NCBI GenBank assembly: GCA_017993235.1
Contig: JAGONC010000033.1
Coordinates: 1 to 35,733 of the forward strand
DNA from: Lentimicrobiaceae bacterium
Lineage (GTDB): Bacteria; Bacteroidota; Bacteroidia; Bacteroidales; JAGONC01
Direction: 5' to 3'
Length of the DNA: 35,733 nucleotides
This document shows, one piece after another, positions 1 through 8,162 of this stretch (the first letter of the stretch is position 1; each line of letters starts with the position of its first letter). A program made the translations under genes and the position numbers. The notes beneath the pieces are model-generated. The model searched no databases. It worked only from the letters and a program-made list of their open reading frames with translations, and was not told where the DNA came from.

Positions 1-1093
1 CCTGTTGGCCATGGCCCCATCCCCAGAGCGGCTCGCGGCTGAATGCATAGGAGTTGAATTTTGTCTCTCCTGCAGCAGGGTACATACATCCCCGGGCCAG
101 GTTGAAGGCACTCAGGTAAACCATCCTGTCAGCCTCATCCTGAAAATCGATCCTTGGGATTTGGGCAAAAAGAGCCTTGTTTTCCGTGAAAAACGGAGTA
201 AGATCGATGGATCTCAACATTTCCACTTCCGCTTTCAGGTCAGCGATATTTTCCTGCCCACCCTGCATTCCCCTGATATACCTTATTTGCCTGGTTTGAC
301 CTGGCTTCAGTTGCATTCGGGTATGCAGAACGACAAAATCAGTATAACCCGACCGGCTCCTGTTCAGCGTGTCGGGCCGGTTTTCTGAATAAAAATCGGT
401 CTTGATGATCGTGTAGAAATCATCCATGGTTCCCGTGTAACCTCCAAAGGAGTAAACCGTGTCGCTCATGGCAAAGAAGTCGTGCATGCGGGTGGGGTAG
501 CCGTAACTTACGCGCAGGTTGCTGATCAGCCGTTTCGGGCTTTCGTAATGGTACAGCAGATAGCCATTATGTTCCGGATCAAACTCCAGCACCTGAAGCG
601 AGTCATTGCCCAGTTCAATGACCGGATAGATCTCCACACGGTGTTGAACTGATGACGTGTTCCTCACCTTCAGGTCAGCCAGGGCACAGCGGGAGCTGTA
701 GACCAGAAACGTTTCCTCGACCTGGATACCCTCAAAAGGCTCGTATTCAAGGATAACCATATCCGGAAACGAGTAATGGACCATTGGCTGCTGATGGTAC
801 TCGCCGGTATTCCTGACCACTACCTGGTCGACCTTGAACAGTGAAAACATCCTGCCTGCCTGGTCCGATGCATAATTCAACGGGTGACAATTGCTGTAGT
901 AATCCATTTTATAGCCTTTATCTCCATAAAGCCTTGATCGTTCCATCGCAGCGGTGTAAGTCGTATAAAGCGGATCGTTTGCCCGGGCTTTGATGCGGAG
1001 GTAGTCACCGGATGGTTGCGACGGTCTTTGACAGGCAGCCAGGAAGGCTGGTAGTAGCAGGAGCATATACCACTGTATATTCGTTCCTTTCAT
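1..1093 (-). CDS. Glycosidase-like lipoprotein (six-hairpin type), 3' part outside window
   Basis: The gene starts at the ATG whose first base is 1093 and is still open at the left edge, giving 364 codons here. The N-terminus is a short positively charged segment, a hydrophobic stretch and a lipobox ending LAAC (Cys21), so an exported lipoprotein is expected. About residues 30-300 read as beta-sandwich sequence. The last visible residues (SREPLWGWGHGQQ) resemble the entry into the (alpha/alpha)6 barrel of GH63/GH15/GH133-like six-hairpin glycosidases, so the catalytic domain would lie mostly outside the window. A TACTTTTG box sits on this strand almost on top of the ATG (1103-1096); a start at the internal Met at 1066 is therefore possible, although it would leave a signal peptide without a basic n-region. 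The family call is an inference from the tail motif and domain order; substrate is unknown. Confidence 0.6.
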   Translation of the reverse strand, partial: MKGTNIQWYMLLLLPAFLAACQRPSQPSGDYLRIKARANDPLYTTYTAAMERSRLYGDKGYKMDYYSNCHPLNYASDQAGRMFSLFKVDQVVVRNTGEYHQQPMVHYSFPDMVILEYEPFEGIQVEETFLVYSSRCALADLKVRNTSSVQHRVEIYPVIELGNDSLQVLEFDPEHNGYLLYHYESPKRLISNLRVSYGYPTRMHDFFAMSDTVYSFGGYTGTMDDFYTIIKTDFYSENRPDTLNRSRSGYTDFVVLHTRMQLKPGQTRQIRYIRGMQGGQENIADLKAEVEMLRSIDLTPFFTENKALFAQIPRIDFQDEADRMVYLSAFNLARGCMYPAAGETKFNSYAFSREPLWGWGHGQQ

Positions 1094-1105
1094 TTCAAAA
1101 GTATT

Positions 1106-1137
1106 TTTGGCTAAGTTACCAAAATCATGTATATTTG
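1106..1137 (+). promoter_or_regulatory. Bacteroidota-type promoter for the small exported protein
   Basis: TTTG at 1106-1109, a 20-base spacer, then TATATTTG at 1130-1137. This fits the -33/-7 consensus (TTTG / TAnnTTTG) of the Bacteroidota housekeeping sigma factor. Transcription would begin near 1144, about 16 bases before the ATG at 1160. An AAGGAT stretch directly precedes that ATG. Confidence 0.6.
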
Positions 1138-1159
1138 AAGGGGTAAAGGATGTAAGGAT

Positions 1160-1522
1160 ATGTACAGAAAACTGCTGAAGTTCATCATCATTTTGTTTTT
1201 CTCCTTTTCGATGTACGGCTTCTCACGGCCTGCCGCGGAAGAGGATGAAACCGCCAGATGGCGGCAGCGTGAAGGGATCGAACTGACGCTGGATTATGTG
1301 CCCGTGTCGGCGTTCGTTTACTCGGCGCTCAGTCACGATAAAACCATCACCGGGCTGTACGGTAAGCCGGAAATCGAAGACTATCATGATTCATACGGGG
1401 ATGGATATGCATGCCATCTTCAATTAAGGACCCGCGGAGGTGGTCGCATTGCACTCAACTTTATCTGGGAGAATCCCTATCCGGATTATCGGGTGCCGGA
1501 ACGAACGTGGGAATTAGTTTAG
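1160..1522 (+). CDS. Small exported hypothetical protein
   Basis: A 120-residue protein of no family I recognise. Residues 1-25 look like a Sec signal peptide (basic MYRK, a hydrophobic core, FSRPA near the cleavage site). The mature part is charged at first, then rich in Tyr, Gly and aromatic residues (YHDSYGDGYACHLQLR; FIWENPYPDY). It contains one Cys. A near-perfect promoter lies immediately upstream, which is the main reason to accept the gene. Its last 62 bases overlap the 3' end of the convergent EEP-hydrolase gene. Part of that overlap is beyond the conserved SDHLPV end of the EEP domain, so both genes can be real. Function unknown. Confidence 0.6.
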   Translation: MYRKLLKFIIILFFSFSMYGFSRPAAEEDETARWRQREGIELTLDYVPVSAFVYSALSHDKTITGLYGKPEIEDYHDSYGDGYACHLQLRTRGGGRIALNFIWENPYPDYRVPERTWELV

Positions 1523-2375
1523 CCATTACCGGCAGGTGGTCGGAAGGGTAGATGCCGCTGGTGTTGTCGGTGATGATCTGGTGGGAGAGGACCTCCTTCA
1601 CATGATGTATGAAGATATAATCAATGATCTCGCCGGGTTCGCCCACGAAATCAAATCCCATGTACGTATAATCCGGGTCGCTTGATTTTTGTGCATGATG
1701 TCGTGTATCCGTCAGATGAAAATCCTGCTTTCCGGCGGTCAGGATCAGGTAGGGTTCCTCGGATTCCCTCAGGTTAAAATCCCCGGTAACCACCACTGGA
1801 AAATCACCTGCAATCTCTTGGATACGCAGCAACAACAGCTTTGCACTCTCCGTCCGGGCGATCGTACCCATATGATCAAAATGGGTGTTGAAGAAGAACA
1901 ATGTTTCGCCGGTTAACCTGTCTTTCAGCTTTACCCAGGTGACAATGCGCACGCAGGCTGCATCCCATCCTTTTGAACCCCGTTTGTCCGGCGTTTCGGA
2001 CAGCCAGAAGGTGCTGCCATCCATCCGTTTGAATCGTTTTTTAGCATAAAAGACGGCTGCATATTCCCCGCTGGTTTTGCCGTCATCCCGCGCCACGCCG
2101 AACCATCCATAACCCGGCAGGCTTTTAGCCATATCTTTCATCTGATCGTGCAAGGCTTCCTGAACGCCATATATATCCGGCTGATGCCTGTTGATCAGGG
2201 CGACGACTGCCGGTTTACGGAATTTCCAGGCATGGGTGCCGTCGTCGGGAGTGTTGAGACGGATGTTATAGGTCATAACGGTAACGATGGCTCCTTTTCC
2301 GGGATCGCTCTGCGCCAGGAGTAAAAATGGAATCCAGCACAGAAGCATGAGTGCGGTAAATTTCTTCATATTCAT
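1461..2375 (-). CDS. Secreted endonuclease/exonuclease/phosphatase (EEP) family hydrolase
   Basis: A metal-dependent phosphodiesterase or phosphatase of the DNase I-like EEP fold, 304 residues with a signal peptide ending near AQS (residues 20-23), so it probably acts in the periplasm or outside the cell. The family signature residues are present in order: MTYNIRLN (Asn37), QEAL (Glu73), NTHFDH (His165), VVTGDFNL (Asp199, Asn201), IIDYIFI (Asp252) and SDHLPV (Asp279, His280). The catalytic set appears intact. Secreted Bacteroidota members of this kind act on varied phosphodiesters including nucleic acids and phospholipids; the substrate cannot be told here. It follows the DUF6340-like gene by 18 bases and is the last gene of a three-gene run. 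A 17-residue tail after the EEP core runs into the overlap with the convergent small gene. Start at the first Met is assumed; Met3 is equally possible. Confidence 0.85.
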   Translation of the reverse strand: MNMKKFTALMLLCWIPFLLLAQSDPGKGAIVTVMTYNIRLNTPDDGTHAWKFRKPAVVALINRHQPDIYGVQEALHDQMKDMAKSLPGYGWFGVARDDGKTSGEYAAVFYAKKRFKRMDGSTFWLSETPDKRGSKGWDAACVRIVTWVKLKDRLTGETLFFFNTHFDHMGTIARTESAKLLLLRIQEIAGDFPVVVTGDFNLRESEEPYLILTAGKQDFHLTDTRHHAQKSSDPDYTYMGFDFVGEPGEIIDYIFIHHVKEVLSHQIITDNTSGIYPSDHLPVMAKLIPTFVPAPDNPDRDSPR

Positions 2376-2393
2376 GCGTTTTTTCTCGATAGG

Positions 2394-3437
2394 TCACTTC
2401 TGCCCGTCACCGGCTTCCATCTGGAGATCCAGTTTTGCACGATCCTTTATCCTCTGATCAAGGAGCTGTATATAATCCTGCGTGGCAATCCGGTAAGGTT
2501 GCAGCGTGTCGGAACGCTTTGCCCAGTAAAGCGACATTTCCAGGTTATCCTCTATCTCACAGGCCAGGGCCATATTGAAACAGGCCATGGCTGAGATCGA
2601 CCGTTTTGAATCGGAAGTCGCTGATTTCCAGATTCGCGCCGCGGAGAGCCAGTCTTCCTGGCTGACAAATTCTTTCGCCTGTTTGGAAACATCCCCCGGC
2701 CATGTATAGTATTTCCGACCTGTGGTCTGCCAGAGCGGAGTGATCCGGAAGGCGTACTCCTGACCGCTCACGTAGCACGCGTCCAACACCGCCCGCCTTC
2801 TGCTGGAACGCATACTGAACAATAGCTCCAGGTAATCAGTCTGGGATAAGGTGTTTGAGGAAAAGGTGGATGTAAAATTGTCAAGAACATCCATCTCCAC
2901 AGGATCGAGCAGTTTCCATGTCCCGGTAACTTCAATGGTCCCTGCCAGCTCCAGATCAATATCCTCCTCGACGGTCATGTACAGATTGTCGACAATATCC
3001 AGTAGCCTGACCATGACCAGGGCATCCAGCACACTGTCGTGGCTCACCTGCCTGATCTTCTCCCATCCCGAAAGACCAATGTAATCCGAGGTATCGTTCG
3101 GGATTTCCCCATCATTACGTATATCCATATAGAAAAATCGGGGAGAATAATCCATCACGTCCCTGAATCCATTCAACACCGCGTTCATCACGTCCGTTGA
3201 TGACAGGTTATTTTCATCAAGATAATCTGCTGTGGTGGCACTCAAAGTAGTATCAATTCCGTTCTGAAAATGAGGATTGACGATGCCAATAACCTGTATG
3301 CCAGGGGGCAGGGTGATGTCGGCCGGTACCAGCTCCTCGATCTCAACGTAACGCAAAGTGGTACAGCCGACCAGGATCAGGAGTGATAGTCCTGTCAGGC
3401 TGATTGTTAAGTATTTAAATGGTTCTTGAATTCTCAT
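2394..3437 (-). CDS. Lipoprotein, probably DUF6340 family
   Basis: A 347-residue lipoprotein with a clear lipobox (LVGC, Cys25). The mature N-terminus (YVEIEELVPADITLPPGI followed by IGIVNPHFQ) matches what I remember of the Bacteroidota DUF6340 family. The C-terminal part from about residue 250 (AKEFVSQEDWLSAARIW, then MACFNMALACEIEDNLEMSL) has the helix-pair rhythm of TPR-like repeats. No catalytic motif is visible. It sits 7 bases after the large glycosidase gene and 18 bases before the EEP gene, so the three are probably co-transcribed. The family name is from memory and the function is unknown; a structural or assembly role at the outer membrane would be a guess. Confidence 0.75.
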   Translation of the reverse strand: MRIQEPFKYLTISLTGLSLLILVGCTTLRYVEIEELVPADITLPPGIQVIGIVNPHFQNGIDTTLSATTADYLDENNLSSTDVMNAVLNGFRDVMDYSPRFFYMDIRNDGEIPNDTSDYIGLSGWEKIRQVSHDSVLDALVMVRLLDIVDNLYMTVEEDIDLELAGTIEVTGTWKLLDPVEMDVLDNFTSTFSSNTLSQTDYLELLFSMRSSRRRAVLDACYVSGQEYAFRITPLWQTTGRKYYTWPGDVSKQAKEFVSQEDWLSAARIWKSATSDSKRSISAMACFNMALACEIEDNLEMSLYWAKRSDTLQPYRIATQDYIQLLDQRIKDRAKLDLQMEAGDGQK

Positions 3438-3444
3438 TACCTGT

Positions 3445-6400
3445 TTATTTCAACTTCACCGCAATCTCTTTTGATATGAACGGTTTTTCAGAGGACTCAA
3501 AATTAATCTCTATTTTATAACCTCCCAAAATCTTTTCAAATTTAGTTTTTCCCTGAACAGCGATGTGTTGATCTTCTGCTGTATAGAGATGAAATGTACC
3601 CGTTGATCCCGATTGCCCTTCCACCACGATCCTGTACCGGTCATCCTTCAGGGAAGCTGAGAGGATACGGGATCCCACCGCTCCCTCTCCGGGCTTCGGA
3701 TCCGTAACGTAAGGCAATATCCCGATCCCTCCGTCACCTGTCAGGTGGATGACTGTGGAGTCATTAAGATCAAAAGAAAGAGACACCGCAGTGCCCTGTT
3801 CTGCCTGAATGATTTGCGGATTGACTGCGTCGCCATTAACCGAAATTACCTGTGGATTCCAGCCCGATGGCATTAACGGTTCAAAAACGACGTGAACGGT
3901 TGATGACCCTTTATTGGAGAAAATATACGCAGTTGTTTTTTTATTTCTAAGCATTTCCATTTTGATTTTTTGGTTCCCTATGCGGATATTATCCACCGTC
4001 ATACGGTCCCAGTTGAAAGGGATCCGGGGGTGAAGCTCAAGGACATCATCCAGTGCCGAGACCTCCAGTCCCAGCATGCCTTCGATGGCCGGCTGCAGGA
4101 TCATCGTTTCTGACCAGCACTGGTGTGCGCACACGCCGGATGGCCTGTATTCCAGGCCATGCAGCACCTCTTCGATCAATCCCCTGGCCCAGTATCTGCC
4201 CACGTTCATATTGTTCATGATGTGGGAATAGCCCTGGATGGGCGCATCGCTGCGGTACTCTGCAAGTGCTGTCCAGCCGGTGAACAGGGGCCAGACGGTA
4301 CCCGAATGGTATGCCCGGGGATTGAAATACCGGTTTTCGCTACTGATGATCCGCACGCCCCAGTTAGTCGTGAAACCATTGCCCGCCAGGGCCTCCAGGA
4401 TGGTTCGCCAGTGATCCGCCCCGGCCTGTCCGAAATAAAGAGGCATGGTTGACAGCACGGTAGGTTCCTGGAGGTAAGTGCCATCTGCGAACTTCCCCTG
4501 GCGGTAAAATCCGGTCTCCTGATTCCAGAAATCCCGGTTAATGATATTTATAACACAATCAGCTTCTGTTATATATCCTGAAGATTTTACCGTAAATCCC
4601 AGTTTTTCAGCCATATATGCTGCTTCCTTCAGGGCAGCCGCCCAGCAGGAAGCCAGGTACAGCGACGTATGGGAACCGTACAGTGCTCCTCCTTCCACCC
4701 AACCATGTCCCACGCCTGTGTTCTCGATCAGGTGATCGCCGTCGGTGTCGGTTGAGAAGCAAAAATCCACAGCTTGCTGGATGTTCGGCCAGCTTGCGCG
4801 GATGAATCCCAGATTGCCGGAATGGCGGAGGTAGCGACCGGCCAGCACGAGGTAGAGCGGTGTCGCGTCGGCTGCGTCGTAATGCACCACACCGGAAGTG
4901 GTCAGCTCGTGATAGATCTTTCCGTTCAGATCCTGGAACCGCTGGTAGACCTCCAGCATGGACCTGACCTTTTCAAAATCGCCATAGTCCAGCAGCGCCA
5001 GCCCGCTCCACTGTCCATCCCTGCCAAAGTACCATGCATAGCCCGGCCGGCCGTTGATGCGGTGCTCTCCGTCCCATCCCCTCGCTGTGGTTCCGTACCC
5101 TGCCACCAGGGAGCCACCGATGCCGGGTGTGTTCACAAAGAAACGATCCGTGCCGGCAAGCGCCCATCGATACCCCTGGTTGAAGGCTTCCGACGATGTG
5201 TTGATGGTCAGGTACTGCTCCGGCAGGGCCTGGTAATGATCTGCCATCCGCCGTAACGTCATCTGAGGGTCTTCCATGACTTCAGCATAACAGGCAGCGG
5301 TGCTTTCCTTTCCTTCTCCCGAAGACCCGATGACAATATCCAGATGGTCTGTGGATGTCAAAGGATATTGCATGATGGACAAAACCTGTATTTCCTTCGT
5401 CGGACTGCCCGTAAATCCCTTTTGATCCGTAGTTATGGTATCAAATTGTCCCGACAGCCACTGTTCCGGCTTTTTATTCGATCCCACGATGGTCACAAAG
5501 TCACCGGATCCATCCTCGACCGTCATGGCCTGAAGCCCGTCATCCCATCCATACTGCAATCCCGGAAGCGCTTTTTCGGAGTAGGGCCACATAAACCGAA
5601 GATTGCAGCAGTACCTATGTAAAAGCTTTGCCGGTTTCTCGCCTTTATAATCATAATGGACAACGGTCACCGGATACTCCGGATCCATCGTAATGATCTC
5701 GTTCAACGTAAATTCGGGCAGCCTGTATACACGGCGGATGTAAGCAGGATCAACGGCTATTTCAGGAGTGATTGTCTGCAGCCAGTGAATGGTATCTTCT
5801 CCTTCCAGGTGGATGCCGGTTTCGAGGTCACGCAACGCCATGAAAGGGTGAGCCCAGATCTCTTCAATACCATGAGATTCTTTTCCCATGACCACCATTG
5901 GAGGCGATGCCAGATCCCAGAAGTCATTGCCTGCGGAATCCATGTGAAGGGTGATGTCGCCTGGGATGACAGTCCATTCCCTGCCTTCCGGTATCCTGAT
6001 GGCTTTTGTTGGCTGATCCACTTTCCGGACCTCCCGGGGTCCGTAATCCCAGAAGAATACGGGTTTATCCTGCGATCCGTTGATCAGGTATTCAAACGCA
6101 TTGTTCATGACCAGTTCAAGATGGGCACGGTTGCGATTGCTGCCCGTGAAACAGGTATATCCACCGATAGCCAGGACAGTTCCCTTTCCATGATCATACT
6201 GCATCACCAGCTTATTTTCTTCCCGTAGGAAAATATAGGACCAATCCACAGCGATCACTTTTCCCCTGGCGGGAACGTTTTCACCGAAGAATCCGATTAT
6301 CCTGCACGTCGTATCCACAGCCGGATCAAGGATAAAAGCACCGCCGTTCAGTCCGTCGAACAGGGGATGGTTGCGGTAGCTGTGAAGCCCGGCCTTGCGG

Positions 6401-6891
6401 CCATAGCCCTCGTCGTTAAGGTTAACCTGCCGGCTTTCAACGGGGCTGGTTTCCAGCCCAAGATCATTCAGCAGCCGGACTGCCTCCAGGGTCAGGAGCA
6501 GTTTTCCACCCCGACGGACGAAATCGCTGATCTTATTCAGTGTCGCCGGATCCCTTGCGACACGGTCGGTCTGGATCGAATCGGGAAAATGGAGCCAGAG
6601 GATGGCGGGTCCCCTTGATACCTCACCCCCCGGCCCCCTGAATACCACACCCCCTGACCCCCTCTCCATGGTGGAGAGGGGGAATACACCACTCCCTAGC
6701 CTACTCTCCAGGGTGGAGAGGGGGAGGATTGTACAGGAGAGATTCTGAAGGAATTGAAGCGCAGCCCTGGTTTCTGAATCCAATGAATCTGTTCCTGTGG
6801 TCAGCAGAAATGCAATATTTCTCTCCTGTGGGTGATGGCAGGCAAACATCACGCTCATGATGAAAATATATATGAATATTCTATATTTCAT
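3445..6891 (-). CDS. Large lipoprotein glycosidase: GATase-like N-terminus plus six-hairpin (GDE_C/GH133-like) domain
   Basis: An 1148-residue lipoprotein (lipobox VMFAC, Cys18). Residues 25-290 look like a ThuA/class I GATase-like fold (GTDSLDSETRAALQFL; FVRRGGKLLLTLEAVRLLND; NHPLFDGLNGG). Residues 290-560 read as beta-sandwich. Residues 570-930 read as an (alpha/alpha)6 barrel like the C-terminal domain of glycogen debranching enzyme, with GYAWYFGRDGQWSGLALLDY (617-636), TDTDGDHLIENTGVGHGWVE (714-733) and an AYHSGTVWPLFTGW segment (860-873). Residues 950-1148 are beta-rich. Hydrolysis of alpha-linked glucans or related oligosaccharides at the cell surface is the family expectation; linkage specificity cannot be read. 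Residues about 57-96 are encoded by an in-frame palindromic repeat (see that entry). First gene of a run with the DUF6340-like and EEP genes. Confidence 0.8.
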   Translation of the reverse strand: MKYRIFIYIFIMSVMFACHHPQERNIAFLLTTGTDSLDSETRAALQFLQNLSCTILPLSTLESRLGSGVFPLSTMERGSGGVVFRGPGGEVSRGPAILWLHFPDSIQTDRVARDPATLNKISDFVRRGGKLLLTLEAVRLLNDLGLETSPVESRQVNLNDEGYGRKAGLHSYRNHPLFDGLNGGAFILDPAVDTTCRIIGFFGENVPARGKVIAVDWSYIFLREENKLVMQYDHGKGTVLAIGGYTCFTGSNRNRAHLELVMNNAFEYLINGSQDKPVFFWDYGPREVRKVDQPTKAIRIPEGREWTVIPGDITLHMDSAGNDFWDLASPPMVVMGKESHGIEEIWAHPFMALRDLETGIHLEGEDTIHWLQTITPEIAVDPAYIRRVYRLPEFTLNEIITMDPEYPVTVVHYDYKGEKPAKLLHRYCCNLRFMWPYSEKALPGLQYGWDDGLQAMTVEDGSGDFVTIVGSNKKPEQWLSGQFDTITTDQKGFTGSPTKEIQVLSIMQYPLTSTDHLDIVIGSSGEGKESTAACYAEVMEDPQMTLRRMADHYQALPEQYLTINTSSEAFNQGYRWALAGTDRFFVNTPGIGGSLVAGYGTTARGWDGEHRINGRPGYAWYFGRDGQWSGLALLDYGDFEKVRSMLEVYQRFQDLNGKIYHELTTSGVVHYDAADATPLYLVLAGRYLRHSGNLGFIRASWPNIQQAVDFCFSTDTDGDHLIENTGVGHGWVEGGALYGSHTSLYLASCWAAALKEAAYMAEKLGFTVKSSGYITEADCVINIINRDFWNQETGFYRQGKFADGTYLQEPTVLSTMPLYFGQAGADHWRTILEALAGNGFTTNWGVRIISSENRYFNPRAYHSGTVWPLFTGWTALAEYRSDAPIQGYSHIMNNMNVGRYWARGLIEEVLHGLEYRPSGVCAHQCWSETMILQPAIEGMLGLEVSALDDVLELHPRIPFNWDRMTVDNIRIGNQKIKMEMLRNKKTTAYIFSNKGSSTVHVVFEPLMPSGWNPQVISVNGDAVNPQIIQAEQGTAVSLSFDLNDSTVIHLTGDGGIGILPYVTDPKPGEGAVGSRILSASLKDDRYRIVVEGQSGSTGTFHLYTAEDQHIAVQGKTKFEKILGGYKIEINFESSEKPFISKEIAVKLK
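6611..6727. repeat. GC-rich palindromic repeat lying in frame inside the glycosidase gene
   Basis: Cytosine-rich blocks (ACCCCCCGGC at 6625-6634) are followed by a perfect hairpin, CCCCCTCTCC at 6658-6667 and GGAGAGGGGG at 6673-6682 with a 5-base loop. A second hairpin is CTCTCC at 6704-6709 and GGAGAG at 6715-6720. The same ACCCCCCGGC core and purine/pyrimidine arms occur in the intergenic element at 17036-17139. Translated, the block gives two copies of a PLST(L/M)E motif (residues 57-62 and 71-76) and a Gly/Arg/Val-rich stretch unlike the rest of the protein. The reading frame stays open throughout. Confidence 0.8.
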
Positions 6892-6994
6892 ATATATTTA
6901 TTTACTCGGGCAATACAGTTATGTCGTTGGCGTGACAGTAAAATTACCATCATTTAATGTAATCACCAAGATTAATGTCTGTGATGCAATAAAA

Positions 6995-7026
6995 TTTCGC
7001 AGCTAACGGGGCTTGAATTATTTTTG
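6995..7026 (+). promoter_or_regulatory. Candidate promoter for the radical SAM gene
   Basis: TATTTTTG at 7019-7026 matches TAnnTTTG exactly. TTTC at 6995-6998, 20 bases upstream, matches three of four bases of the -33 box. Transcription would start near 7033, leaving a leader of about 54 bases. The rest of 6892-7086 is AT-rich sequence between divergent genes. Confidence 0.4.
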
Positions 7027-7086
7027 CAATAAATTAATCCACCATTTTTGGAATTTGGGATTTTATGCTCCAAAATACATGAATAG

Positions 7087-8016
7087 ATGAACTACGAGAT
7101 ATTTCCCGAATTGAAACACTGCATTCTCTGTCCACGTAATTGCGGTGCAGATCGCTATTCTAAGAAATTAGGCTATTGCAATGCAGACCCTTCGTACGGG
7201 ATCAGCTCCATTTGCATCCATCGTGGGGAAGAGCCGGCCATATCAGGCGACAGGGGAATCTGCAATATTTTCTTCGGGCATTGCAACCTTCGGTGCCTCT
7301 ATTGCCAGAACTACCAGATTAGCGACAGGCATACTTATATTCCTGGCTATGGATATGACATTGAACCCGTAATAAGGGATATTACCCGGATCCTCGACAT
7401 GGGGATCGTCAACGTGGGATTTGTGTCCCCCAGCCATTTCCTGCCACACGTTAAAGCCATTATTGCAGAATTGAAAGTAAGGGATTACCATCCCATTTTT
7501 GTTTACAACACCAACGCATACGATAAGGTGGAAGAGCTTCGGAAGCTGGAAGGGCTCATTGATGTGTATCTGCCGGATTTCAAATATGCCGATGCTGTCC
7601 TGGCAAAGGAATACTCGGATGCCGTTGACTATCCTGACATTGCACAGAAAGCCATTGTTGAAATGTACCATCAGGTGGGATCCACACTGATCCCCGGTCC
7701 GGCAGGGGTTGCGGAGCGCGGGCTGATCATCCGGCACCTGGTGCTGCCCGGGCACATTCAGAACAGCCTGGATGTGCTGGAGATGATCGCGGAGCATATC
7801 TCGCCCAATGTTCATATTTCCCTGATGTCGCAGTATTACCCGACCCCTCGGGTGTGTGATCATCAGAACTTAGGGCGAACGCTAAGTGTGAATGAATATG
7901 GCAAAGTAGTCAGAAAGATGGAGTTTCTTGGAATGAATAAAGGCTGGATTCAAGAGCTAAGCAGTTACCATACATACAGGCCTGATTTTAAAAATGTCAG
8001 ACCCTTTGGTGATTAA
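7087..8016 (+). CDS. Radical SAM protein, PflA/PflX-like (COG1313 type)
   Basis: A 309-residue soluble radical SAM enzyme. The CxxxCxxC motif for the SAM-binding 4Fe-4S cluster is GHCNLRCLYCQNY (Cys66, Cys70, Cys73). An extra N-terminal cysteine set (Cys12, Cys15, Cys19, Cys31, in HCILCPRNCGADR and GYCN) precedes it, as in PflX-type proteins. The downstream sequence (GFVSPSHFLPHV, YNTNAYD, DVYLPDFKYAD, LMSQYYPTPR) fits the uncharacterised Fe-S protein PflX group related to pyruvate formate-lyase activases. The substrate is not known; no glycyl radical enzyme is encoded next to it, so an activase role has no local support. It is a lone plus-strand gene facing the guanine deaminase gene. Start ATG chosen because the first Cys set begins at residue 12. 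Confidence 0.85.
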   Translation: MNYEIFPELKHCILCPRNCGADRYSKKLGYCNADPSYGISSICIHRGEEPAISGDRGICNIFFGHCNLRCLYCQNYQISDRHTYIPGYGYDIEPVIRDITRILDMGIVNVGFVSPSHFLPHVKAIIAELKVRDYHPIFVYNTNAYDKVEELRKLEGLIDVYLPDFKYADAVLAKEYSDAVDYPDIAQKAIVEMYHQVGSTLIPGPAGVAERGLIIRHLVLPGHIQNSLDVLEMIAEHISPNVHISLMSQYYPTPRVCDHQNLGRTLSVNEYGKVVRKMEFLGMNKGWIQELSSYHTYRPDFKNVRPFGD

Positions 8017-8162
8017 AAAATGCATATCATATGTTACACCGCCATACCTGGTAAATCTGTGCAGTGATATTTTATCTCGCAATAGTTGGTTTTAAAACCT
8101 ACTTTCTACTCTGATTCCTGGCCCTGAATTAATTACGAGACGAATAACCCGGAAGCGAAAGA

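Noticed and set aside
5..388. 127-codon plus-strand open frame at the left edge
   Set aside because: Antisense to the glycosidase-like lipoprotein, which translates sensibly from a signal peptide to the window edge.
8088..8099. GGTTTTAAAACC palindrome as a terminator between convergent genes
   Set aside because: It has no loop and no T-tract beyond, so the hairpin would be weak; it is no more than a possible protein-binding palindrome.
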